This document shows, piece after piece, positions 21,347 to 31,650 of a stretch of DNA of 64,000 bases; within the stretch, counting starts at the first letter, position 1; every line of letters begins with the position of its first letter. Under the pieces are notes generated by a model that was not told the DNA's origin, searched no databases, and saw nothing but the letters and a program-made list of their open reading frames with translations. A program made the position numbers and the translations under genes. The stretch is from Lophius americanus (lineage: Eukaryota > Chordata > Actinopteri > Lophiiformes > Lophiidae). Where the stretch lies: contig JBBDHG010000125.1 in NCBI GenBank assembly GCA_037951165.1, positions 562,001-626,000 on the forward strand. The letters run 5' to 3'.

Positions 21347-22170
21347 TACTTTGCAGTTTGGATGAGCATTGTAATGCTGTCCAGTTTTTGTAAAGAGTCA
21401 ATAAGACGCGGGTTTCCCAGTTTAGCAAGTCCGCTCACAATGGAAAACACTAATGAAAGATGTGGTTAAACAAAACTGTACAGATACAAGGACAGATGGA
21501 GTGCGAAGAAATGGCTCTTGGATTATGATATTCTGATTTCAGAATTATTATTTCATCTGCCGAACCCAGTTGAATCCTCAGTCGAACCGAGTTGAATCCC
21601 CGGTAAAGCCGAAGTTGAATCCTACGGGCAATTTGACTTAAGGAATGAACTGCAGCAAACTACCCCCATTCACATTTTATACACTCAAGCTTAAAGTGGT
21701 TGCCCTGTAACGTCTTAAAATTGTAATAATTGCTAAATTTTTGTGAACTGTACCATCTTTAGTTAAACGCTAACTAAGGACAAAAATGTGACCGAGTACT
21801 CAATAAAGTCTGTTTAAAGTAATGTTTTTTATTTTGTTTCACAATTATTTGACTTAATTTGCAAACGGAAAGCGGGACTCCTGGTGTGGGACTTCCAGGG
21901 TAAAGCATGGAGGAAGTGTTCTGAGGCTATGTGTTGTTGTAAAATGTGAAGCAATACGTATTGACATTTATGACGTACCCTTAAATACCAGGTTACTGGT
22001 TTTATCAAGAAAACCTTAAATATGCATATTTGCTTCTCAGAATCAAATCTCATGATAAATATTTTAGTGTCACATTGGCTATTAGAGGGTTTTCTTAATA
22101 CAGATAGAGATAACACATTTGTGTAAACATATGTTTATAAGCCTATGGATATAAATAAATAATGTATTGA
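21347..22170. other. Unassigned sequence
   Basis: No gene or known repeat is recognised. Short local repetition of gttgaatcc occurs near 21570-21625. Confidence 0.45.
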
Positions 22171-22177
22171 TTTCATA

Positions 22178-22400
22178 CAAACACACACACACACTCACAC
22201 ACCTGGTCATATAATCCCTGGAATATAAAGCAAATGGTTTTCCACTGTTTTCTTTACAAGGTGTCTTTATTTAGCCGCCATGGGACATGATAAGCAAACA
22301 CATTCATGCGCAATCACACACATGGATGCACAAATAAACATATTCAGTCGCAAACACACACATTCATGCATAAACCCACATTCATGCACAAACACAAATG
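22178..22400. repeat. CA-rich tract and cattcatgc-type minisatellite
   Basis: A (CA)n-like run at 22178-22202 is followed, at 22295-22400, by degenerate units resembling aaacacacacattcatgca. Confidence 0.6.
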
Positions 22401-23020
22401 CATAGAGTAAGAAGAGTGTGCTGCTATCAGTAGCAGTTTAAATGCAAAGTCACCTACTTAACCATGCAGAACTAATACGGCAATGATGTACAGCCCTACT
22501 CTCAACCGAAGGGCATTTAAACACTTACTGCATGCGTGCAGGTAATAAGATTTAAGTCTGAAAGCACAAAGTGATTAAAAACCTCACTAACAGACAAGGA
22601 CAGTGCTTATGCTTGTGTTTAGTGTTGTGGAATTGTATTGATTACTTTCCTGATTTCTTCCATTTCGGTGTGCATCTCATCTTAAAGTCCGCTGACTTTT
22701 CAAACCAAATGTGTCATAAACCAAAGGTATTCTGAGAAAACACAGAATTCCAATTGTAGATAATACATTTATTTAATAAGGCAAATTATCAAATATCAGC
22801 CAAACTCTCTGTACTAGCGAACAGCTTCTGACATCACTGTGATGTAATTTAGGCCCACTCTACTCTGCATCACCTCTTTGATGTAGCCACATTGAACAGT
22901 CAAGAGAATTTTTCTTCTTCTGCTCCTAATTTCTGGTGACAGATTTTCATTCAACATAGTTAAATTAGCACATTTTACACCAGATGCTATTCCTGATACA
23001 ACCAAGACATAGTCCTTTAA
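22401..23020. other. Unassigned sequence
   Basis: No gene is recognised. This stretch may contain decayed flanks of the Tc1 remnant that follows, but I cannot identify terminal repeats. Confidence 0.4.
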
Positions 23021-23024
23021 TTGG

Positions 23025-23220
23025 GATCATTATCTTGCTGCATGACCCAGTTGCACTTGAGCATTAACTTGGAGACCTTTGACTTGACATTCCCCTTCAA
23101 AATGTCCCTCTAGAGAGCAGAATTCATGCTTTTCTCCATTATGGCAAGTCATCCTGGTATTGAAGCAACAAAGCATCTCCACAACATCACACTGCCACCT
23201 CCATCTTTGACTGTAGCAGT
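23025..23220 (-). mobile_element. Tc1-family transposase remnant
   Basis: On the minus strand the block reads, with stops, as a decayed Tc1 catalytic core: GGGSVMLWRCFVAS (usual form SVMVWGCF), then LAIMEKSMNSAL, then LKCNWVMQQDNDP, which contains the second catalytic aspartate region. Tc1 transposases cut and paste at TA sites with a DD34E core. Only about 65 codons are recognisable, and no terminal repeats are visible. Confidence 0.75.
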
Positions 23221-24235
23221 GGCAGGCAAAGGGTTTTACACCTTGGCCTTCAGCACTACAATCCTTATGCTTCCCTGAATTACCTTCACAGTTACATTAC
23301 AGATAGCGGCTGCTGTCAAACGAGTCACAAGCCCATTACCTGTATACAAAGAGCCAGTAACCTTTATTTGGTGTAATGCTCAGCCAGCTGTTGGTGCTAG
23401 CCAGCTAGCCCTAGGTTGTCAAACAACAGGCCCTAAATGGTAATTTTGAAATCTGATTGGTTAAAAAATATGACAATCAACAAAATCATCCTGTTTAATT
23501 CAATTGCAGAGGCCTTCACGCTGGACAAACAGGAAGATGCCTGCACCAGTGCGACGCACGTTTCACCCAGAGAGCCCAGTGGACAAATGTGATTGGATAA
23601 AACAGAGCTCGCTTTTATGAGCTCACTGGAAGCAGACACGGAGAGATGCAATGGAATGCATGAACAGAAGGGATCAAACTATTCAAAAAAACGTAGTCTC
23701 AATTAAAATATTAACTAAATTGCGATTGCTTTTTTATGTTCTGCCTATGTCTGGGCTAGCAAAGAAGGGCTTGCTAGCACTGACGTTACACAACTGGACA
23801 GTTGGTATAATGTTCTTTAGGAGAGTAATTTGTTTGGATAACCCAGTATGTAATGGGACCCCGGTCTTCCAAGAATTTCATGTTTGCACATATTAATTCA
23901 TAGAATGTTCTCCCAAAAAGGTGTGAGTGTGAAGGTGTGTCGTGGTAAATATCCACCAAAAGCAAAATTGAAAGAAGTGGGTTTTATTTAGCTTCTTTAT
24001 CTGCTATTTTTATGTGAAAAGCATCTGGAAATAAATAATTGTTTAGAGCTGTTTTCTCTGAATCCATCAGAGGAAACAGATGTCAAGTCAATTTGTTTGA
24101 TGAGTGACCATGTGCGTCATAAAAGAAAGCACTAAAATAAATAAAACTACAAATTAAGAAAGACATTAAATTGCTTGTTATGAAACTCTGACAAAGAAGC
24201 ATTAAGAAAGAGATAAATCAGTTGAAGTTGAAGAA
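23221..24235. other. Unassigned sequence
   Basis: No recognisable gene, RNA or repeat. Confidence 0.4.
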
Positions 24236-24239
24236 AGAC

Positions 24240-24560
24240 ATTCAGGTAAAAAAAAAAAATAGGGGTGAGAAATCGTATAAGAAGTCAACAGTTGTCAAAT
24301 ACTGTTCATAAAGTCATATAAAAATAGGATGGTAGATACTTTGGAACATAGCGAAGCAGCAAGTCTGACAGGTGAGTTGGGACTAGTCCATTTAAGCATT
24401 TAAAACACTCAGACAGTAGATAATTCTATACTGAATTGGTTGCCAATGTAAGGGCGCCAGGATTGGTGTGATATCTGAATGAGTGGTTGATAATCGAAAC
24501 ATGGCAGACTTGCAAAATGTTGCTCGGACTAATCCTTTTTAAAACCAAATTTTTTCTTGT
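24240..24560 (+). repeat. Interspersed repeat, teleost non-coding type
   Basis: The phrases tccatttaagcatttaaaac, ttctatactgaattggttgc and gccaggattggtgtgatat, in this order, recall a common teleost non-coding repeat in which similar phrases precede the parts seen at 43.2 and 49.1 kb. An alternative reading, as antisense L2 C-terminus, is weaker. No coding frame survives. Confidence 0.4.
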
Positions 24561-27500
24561 GAAATATACAAGAATAAAATTCTGATTTGCATTCTGCCAA
24601 TAAGACTGCATGGTAATAATTAAAAGTGAGGAAAATATTGAAAATCTGGCTTGCAACATTTACATCAAGGTGAAATTCATAAATCAGTCCTATGCAATGT
24701 CTTCCTGCAGAAACACAGTTGTATCATGACATTTTATCTCCGGGCACATGTTCATAAATGAGGCCTCTGGCACCCGAGCGTCGGCCTCATTGGTAATGAG
24801 CCACAGTGAGCATCCTGGCTGGAGGCAGCAGGATTGAATCCAAAGTTGATTAACACAACACCATTTCAGCTCTTTAGTAGAAGCTTGTATCCAAAGCACC
24901 TTGCATCATGGGGAAATATTTTTTTTATATTGGGGGCCCCAGTGGGAATTGGGAGAGACCATAAATAATGTGAGTTAGTGCTAGTTTCCAACGTGAATCC
25001 TTTTGATCTGGAGAGAAGAAATAATGAAGCTGCTTGTTAGTATTTAGAACGATATTATGGTGGAAAATTTCATTACTACTATGCATATTGTTTTGACTGA
25101 TCAAAAAGAAATTAAGGGTACACTTAATCATTGCAGTATAACACAGAGTTAGTTCCGTTAGTACTAGGATAACATTTTGTCTAGATAAGAAGCATAAGCC
25201 ACTGTGATTCAGCTTCAGCTGCTTTGGTGAAAATGAAAGGGACATCAGGTGGACAGGAGAGGCAAGAGCAAGATGACCCCCTAAAAGGGAATGGTTTTTC
25301 GCAGCTGGTTGACCACTGAACATTTCTCTGTCCTCATCCTTTCTGACTGATTTTTCTGTAGTTTTCCATTTTGCTAATGTCTGTGTCTCTACCTGTAGCA
25401 CGATACATCTTGAGCATCTCCAGATGTCGGTTGTCATATTTTTTTTTTACAAATCAGATTTTCAGTTTGTCCTGTTAGACCTGAATTCTAGCTTACCTAG
25501 CTCTATGTCAGTATTACATAAGTGGAAGGTGGTTCATTCAGCATCCACTTACGCTGTTGTAGAAATAGGACTGGGCTGCCTAGGTTGTCAGTACTTGCCC
25601 CCATGTTAAAGAAAAGGATATTCCAATGGAGCTGAAATGCAGCATTGTCCTATGCGACGGTGCCATTGAACTATTATTGAGGAAACAAAGGAGAGCTGAC
25701 GTTCTTTAAATGATGACCAGCTTTGGTGAGTCTAGTGGATTTTGACTGATCTCAAATAGATGTTGATTATTGCTTGCTTTAGATTGCTGCTGTTATGGTT
25801 TGAGTGAGGTCCAGAATCAGTGGTCTGGTGGTGCCAGTTTGCCTCTGGGCATCTGTGTTTATGCCCAGCAGCTTGGCTGGAGGCTGTAAGCAAACCCCAT
25901 TGAGTTCTGATGGTGCTTCTTACATTTTATGGAATTTTTGCCTTCTTGGTAGTCGTATGAGTAAATGTGACTGGTTGTCGAGTGTTTATTATTTAGTAAT
26001 GACAGTTATTTGAGATATATACATATATATCTCAAAGACATATTTGATCTCAATGAGAAGAGAAAAAAGTCCCTCTTCAGCTTTATTCTAGCTAACATGT
26101 TGATTCTTTTCCCCAAATTATTTTATTATGTATTATAAAGACTGACATTAAATTTGCAACATGAAGACAAGTTGCATGGTTTTTGCAACACTAATGGTAA
26201 GACTATGCAAATAATGGAAATATTATCAAGTGTTATTTTAGTCAGACAGTCAACTCTCGTTGCAGGAATATAAAGTAAAGGCTGCACCTTTAACTGCACC
26301 AGGGATGTGGTCCTAAGCCACAAAGAAAGAGAGGAAAGACGTTTGATCTTTGACATCATGAGGATGGAAAATGAGAGCTACAATATCAAAGCGAAGAGTC
26401 ATGGAAGCAGGTCAACTTAGGAGGCTATAACCAATAGCGCCATCCAAAAGGCAGACCGGTGGACAATAGCCCTAGCAAGACAGAGCTTCCTGATCCAGGC
26501 AATTTACAACAAACCCCCCAGTCCCTGGAACCTGCGGCACTGAGAAGATAGATAAGATAGAAAAGAAAATGAGGTCTCTCTCTCCTTGGTGCCATGCCAT
26601 GGCCATGTTCCCCATCCTCCTGTGATGGTTCCAACCAGCATCCACTGCTACAGAGAGAAAAGTAAAGCTTTTTTCAAGAATTCACTGACTCTAGCATTTT
26701 GAATCTGCTGATGGGCAGCTCAAACCAGTATGGTTCATGTCTAAGAATCCATTTTGTGATATTTTTGACAAACCACAGTAGCTTTAGAGCTATTGGTTTC
26801 TCCTGTCACTAGATGGTGAGTTGTACATATCAGCTGAAGTTTCGCTAAGATATCATCATGACATCTCTGTGGCCAGACATCATGTTCAGGTCCATTTCTG
26901 CTAGAGCAGTCATCATAGCAGAGTTCACTGCTCCATGGAACGAGGGGATGGAGGCTGACTTTCAGAGAAACAGGGAATAATACACAATTACGTAAGCCAA
27001 ATGCACACAAGCTTGGTTGAAAGCGTTTGCGTTTCCAGTGGAGTTTGAGTGCAGGGGACACCAGAACCAGGACCAGAACATTCATCCAGCAGTTCCTGAC
27101 ATCTCTTGAAATCAAAGTCTCCCAGATAAAGGGGACCATTGAAGAACTGGGAGAAGAGATAGAATAAGCGCGTTTCTAGCCCTGCCTCAGAGGAAAGCAC
27201 GAGTTGAAGGAAAGGGATCCGAGGGTAGGTTCCATGGATGATACCCCCTATCCCTCTCTTTTCTCCATGATGCACCACCGCGATATGTTTTGGGATTGAA
27301 TGAAGGAAGGGTGGCTCCCTGCTGATAACTCTGCAGCCCGCACTTGGACGCAAGTCTAGCATAGTTGCCTAGCAGCTGAAACCACCTGTGCTCACATCTG
27401 AGTAATCACATTTTAATGTCTTCAGCTTCATCCTGAATTTAAGAGGATAAATATGTTGAATTACTGAGTCAATAATTATTGAAAATAATTAGTAACAAAC

Positions 27501-27955
27501 AGGTTGTATTTCAGTTTTGCATTTGACCATCTGCTCAAAGACAGTGGGCTGGCGTGGATATTTAAATGTTTTGTTTGATAAGTCTTGGCACTGATGCCAC
27601 ATTCTTTTTTGCCCAGTGTATCCGAGTGGAAACATTAAACAGTCCAAACTGACAGTGTTCCTGCTCCGATTTCACCATAAACTGTTTTTTTTCCAGATGC
27701 CTTTAGAGTATAGTTGCAAATTGTGAAGAGACATTTAAGTAGTGATTTGGAATGCTCCTCATCAAATGCATGATCCAGCTCTCCAGATAAAAAAGCCCTT
27801 TAAGGAGAAGCAAAAGCAAACTGTGGATTGCATCTGGGTATTGAGCCAAACAAAGCTGATGAGGCAGATGCAGTGATGAGATACAGAGAGAGAGAGAGGT
27901 GGAATATAACACTAGTCCTAAAAAACTATACTAATCAAAGTAAGCAGAGAAATGC
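24561..27955. other. Unassigned sequence
   Basis: About 3.4 kb without a gene I can support. Two overlapping minus-strand frames (26741-27139 and 26988-27362, 132 and 124 codons) show no domain. A small perfect inverted repeat (gagatatata, 2-base loop) lies at 26013-26034. The word ctgatgggcagctcaaaccag at 26707 recurs inverted near 32912. Confidence 0.45.
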
Positions 27956-27959
27956 CACA

Positions 27960-28025
27960 GATAGATATAATTACATAGCACTTTTCAAAACAGAGTCACA
28001 AAGTTCAATACATAGTTTAATAAAG
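27960..28025 (-). repeat. LINE-type 3' tail, antisense
   Basis: The text attacatagcacttttcaaa then cagagtcacaaagttcaata is the reverse complement of the common teleost LINE tail (an aaagcactttgt block followed by a tatataaa-like end), comparable to the 3' end at 5850-5905. It is short and without flanking coding sequence. Confidence 0.4.
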
Positions 28026-28639
28026 AATCCAGCCCCAATAAAAAAAAGGTTCAGTACAAATCAGTCCTAAAATATAAAAGAAATCCCTTACACTAAGAAA
28101 AAAAGATACAACTACAGATTGACGTACAATAAAGTCCATATGTAAATTAACTGGACCTTCAGGAGATGAAAGCTGAGAAATAATAAACTGAGGTTATAAT
28201 TTCTAAAAACAAAAACAACTTCCAAGGAACCAAGAAAATCATATTTCCAGAGGATATGGCATTAAAATCAATCCCACAAGATCTGGTTGCTCTATATACA
28301 GTCACAAAAAAAAACCTTATAGTCAAACTCACAATGACCGGGGAACATAGACGATCCATCTCTGCCAAGCTGAAGAGAGACCAGGAAGTAGCACCAGGAT
28401 CCAATCCTATCCTCAATCAGCTACATCCGTGTCCTAAGTCTTACAGGAGAATGGTTTAGAAACCAGGTTTGTGAAGAAAGTCTCTGCGAAGCGTACATGT
28501 TAAGCAGTGAAATGCTTGTGATCCACAGATACCTGATAAGGATGCAGAGGGGTACCTTACAAAGCAAATACTGTGACCAGCTTATTCCTGGGAATGCCGT
28601 CAAGAGGATATACCTTTAAGAAGCTACATTACTCACCTA

Positions 28640-29195
28640 TGACTGGCATTGCCACTTCAGACTCCAACGCAATAGTCAAGTTCCCTGCGATACCAGCTTT
28701 GGTGGGCCTGATGTCCGACAATGATGAGACAACCCACTGTTCTGAGATCAACCACCTACTGGACTGTTGAGATGAGAACTGCCTCCAGCTGAACGTCAGC
28801 CAGACCAAGGAGCTGATAGTGGACTTCAGAAGGATGTTACAGAGGAGCTTCGATCCCCTCAGAATTTAGTTGGGCCCAGCTGGAGAGGGTGGCAAACTTC
28901 AGATACCTCGGTGTCCATATCAACTGAGATCTTAACAGCTTAGCGAAGAAAGCCTTATAGCACCTTCTCTCACCGTCTCAGACGACTGAGGGATGCTCAC
29001 GAACTTCAACAGCTGTACTGTCGAGAACATCCTGAGTGGGAATATCATCAATTGAATGGGGAGCAATACCAAATGAGAGTACATGGATCTCAGGAGGGTG
29101 GTCCGCTCAGCTGAGAGAACCACCAGAACAAACGCTGTCTTAGATAGTGTTGGCGGATTACCTGCCACCTACCCGGACCTCGCTGTAAAATAGGT
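28640..29195 (+). mobile_element. CR1/Rex1-like LINE reverse transcriptase fragment
   Basis: The translation gives ALVGLMSDNDETTHCSEINH, then DENCLQLNVSQTKELIVDFR across a stop at about 28768, then pieces of the thumb region. These include a vestige of RxLGVHI (28906-28920), NFNSCTVENILSG near 29004 and RRVVRSAERTTRTNAVLD near 29095. In intact relatives the first block is preceded by a ADD catalytic motif. Here those residues have mutated (PAIP before ALVGL), so the polymerase site is lost. Clade naming is by recall and uncertain; a non-LTR origin is clear. Confidence 0.65.
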
Positions 29196-29564
29196 TTGTT
29201 TTACCTGACCGTTTCCATGCAGACGTGTTGCTAATATTATGAATGTGCATTGATTTTGAAACTTCTACAAAGTTGTCGTTTTGTAAAAGTGAAGTGAAGT
29301 GTTTTTATGAAAATATGTTCATGCTTAAGAATCTGTGAGTACTTTTTACTTCTGCATTTAAAAGAGTTAAGCCATACAGGTCAGTGTAGTCTGTTTAATT
29401 ACAGTTTTTTATTTCTGTATATTGAACTGAATGCTTCAGGGGAACTGAAAAACCTGTTTAAATGTGACCATCTGTCCCAGGTTAGAGGACAATGTTTAAA
29501 AGTGGACTTGTGTATGTGAAATGTCTGAGGTGATGAATAACAAGTGATACGCACACAGTGAAAT

Positions 29565-29597
29565 GTTTGTTTCAGAACTAACAGTTCTGAAACAAAC
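29565..29597. repeat. Perfect hairpin, 15-bp arms, 3-base loop
   Basis: gtttgtttcagaact (29565-29579) is exactly inverted at 29583-29597 around the loop aac. The word cagaactaacag is then duplicated directly downstream. As at 7083, perfect arms, a 3-base loop and a local duplication suggest a template-switch event. Confidence 0.85.
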
Positions 29598-29837
29598 AGA
29601 ACTAACAGTGTTTAACCAGGCCAACATTGTCGTCCATAACAACAAGGGTATATCCGCTTTTTGTAAAAAAAAAGAAAAAAAAAAGCTCCCGATAATGAGT
29701 AATAATTCTACAATTAGAGTAAGTTATGGCATATAAAAGATGATTTCCTTAAAATGATCTCTATGCTACAAATTTGGGTTGAATCTGACAAACAGTTAGT
29801 AAGTTACGTCAGAAAAACAGTATGATATCCTCTACGG

Positions 29838-31530
29838 CAGGAGTCCCCAGTATTTTTTCCCCATTTGAGCCAGATTTGAAAAATGAAAATGGCAGGGAGC
29901 TACTTGTATTTTGTAACAGTGTCCACAACACCATTGCATTAAAACAATACCAAAAATATTTAGTTCACCTGCATGTGCATTTTGTATGTCATTAGGCATT
30001 GATAGTCTAGTCTGTCTCAGATTATGAAGTTAAAACCTGAAAAAACAAAAAGATACAAATACTCAGATACTCCTTTTTCACTTGTAATTTTTTCATATCT
30101 GTCCACATGTCATTTCAGTCTTTTTTAGTAAGTGAGATGACTAGTGTTGAGAGTTTAACTGCACATTTTTTTGAAGGTTTTATAACCTGAATATCTATTT
30201 CTAGAAGATCAACACATAAAAGTTCAGCCATCTGTCCTGAAATCTCACCTATGTCCATGAAGGGGTTGGCCATAAATGTCACACAGGGCTCAAGTTTCTC
30301 AAAGTCATTGAATCAGTCTGCAAACTCCTGTCCAAGCCTCAACAGGATGTCACGATACTTGTAAACATTTAAAACGCCGGCAACATGTGATGTGTGGCTT
30401 TCCAACATCTTTGAGAAGGAGGTGCTGAAACCTTTTGTTTTTCACTTCCTGAATGTACAATGACAGTTTTGCACTGGACACCTTAAATGCACTGATCATA
30501 TTAAATATGTTTTTATCCTTGCATTGTAACTGTAGGTTCAGGTGGTTAATTTTCTCAGTCGCGTCTGTCGGGAAAGCAAGATAATAAGCTGTTATCCTCT
30601 TCCCTCGTTTCCATAAAAGCCTTGATTTCACCCAGCATGGAAAAAAAGCGCTATGGTATCTTATCCCAAATCAGCCATCTGACTACAGTGTGAAGGAGAA
30701 GATCCCCATACTCCGCAGAGCATTCCTCCAGGAACAGTTTGAAGCTCCTGTGCTGCTTTGCCTTTGCTCGAATGGATTTGATTATCTTAACAACAGGTGC
30801 CATGACATGGTCTAATTTGCTATCTTTTGCACATATCCTGGTGGTGAATGATACAATTATAGTTCAGGAGCTTAGGAAAGTCTGGATCTGCTTTGCATTG
30901 CGCAACAAATCCCGAGTGACAACCTGTCATAGCCGGTGCTCCGTCAGTCGTCATAGACAGCAGCTTTTCAGCAGGGATCTTTTTTCCTACAAAGTAGTCT
31001 TTCACTGCAGTATAATTATCAACTCCCTTAGTTGTTGTTTTCAGTGGAAGTACGTTCAAAAACTTTTCCTTACTGGAAAAGTCATCAAACGCCATCCGAT
31101 GAAAAAAGTCAGCTGGGCTGTATCACTGGAGTCTACCGTTTTCATCACACTGAATTAAAAACCATTTGCACCTTTCCATGTCTGATTCCAGCTGTTTTAC
31201 CGCAGACGCTCTCTTTCCCACAGTATTTGCACCAAGTTGTACATCGGCAATAGCAGACAAAATTTCTGTCTTATTTTTATGGTCCCGGAATGACGTTTCA
31301 GCCACCGCGGTCCTAGCCTCCTTTACAATCCCTCCGTCAGTGAAGGGCTTTTTGTGCTTTGTTAAGATGTGTGCCACTTTAAACGAGGCCTCTGTCGCTG
31401 CATTGGCTTTTGTTCGTAGGTTTGGTGAACAGAGACTGTTGTCTTTGAAGCCTTGCTTTCAGCTCCTTTAACTTCTCTTTTCGTAGACTGCAAACCGCAG
31501 GAAAGTCCCATGAAAAGTTGCTGTGGACCG
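29838..31530 (-). mobile_element. hAT-type DNA transposon remnant (GTF2IRD2/ZBED-like transposase)
   Basis: The plus-strand left boundary begins caggagtccccagtatttt at 29838, a typical terminus of hAT elements of this group (CAGGGGTCCCCA type). The transposase lies on the minus strand from about 31510 to 30350. I could not find the matching right terminus near 31530, so the far end is probably lost. The copy is decayed throughout. Related text without transposase occurs at 48.27 kb. Confidence 0.8.
30350..31510 (-). pseudogene. hAT transposase pseudogene, GTF2IRD2-like
   Basis: Reading the minus strand downward: MGLSCGLQSTKREVKGAESK (near 31510), a frame change, then VAHILTKHKKPFTDGGIVKE-like text (31377-31300), LGANTVGKRASAV, ERCKWFLIQCDENG, a frame change, MAFDDFSSK (31095), TTTKGVDNYTAVKDYFVG, TTDGAPAMTGCHSGFVAQC and NYNCIIHHQDMC. 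After more stops comes AYYLAFPTDATEKINHLNL (about 30580) and LLKDVGKPHITC (about 30410). The TTDGAPAM and IIHHQ blocks belong to the RNase-H-like core of GTF2IRD2/ZBED-type hAT proteins. The N-terminal zinc-finger region usual in this group seems to be missing. Confidence 0.8.
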
Positions 31531-31589
31531 ACAGGGTCAAACACACTGCAACTTAAGAAAACACATCCAAAAAGATTAAGCACAAGAAT

Positions 31590-31650
31590 CAAACCTTAAT
31601 CAACATCGTGAAAACAATAAATGACCCTAACATGCACAGTTCCCAAATCT
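31590..31650 (+). repeat. Short repeat shared with 48.27 kb
   Basis: ttaatcaacatcgtgaaaac then aataaatgaccctaacatgc matches ttaactaacattgtgaaaac and ataatgaccctgacatacac at 48283-48342, on the same strand. It lies just outside the recognisable hAT transposase, so it may be the element's upstream non-coding part. Confidence 0.45.

Noticed and set aside
26013..26034. Small perfect inverted repeat gagatatata with a 2-base loop
   Set aside because: Short and purely AT/GA-rich; expected by chance in this composition.
26741..27362. Two overlapping minus-strand frames of 132 and 124 codons
   Set aside because: They occupy different frames of the same DNA, neither shows a domain, and no splice context is convincing.
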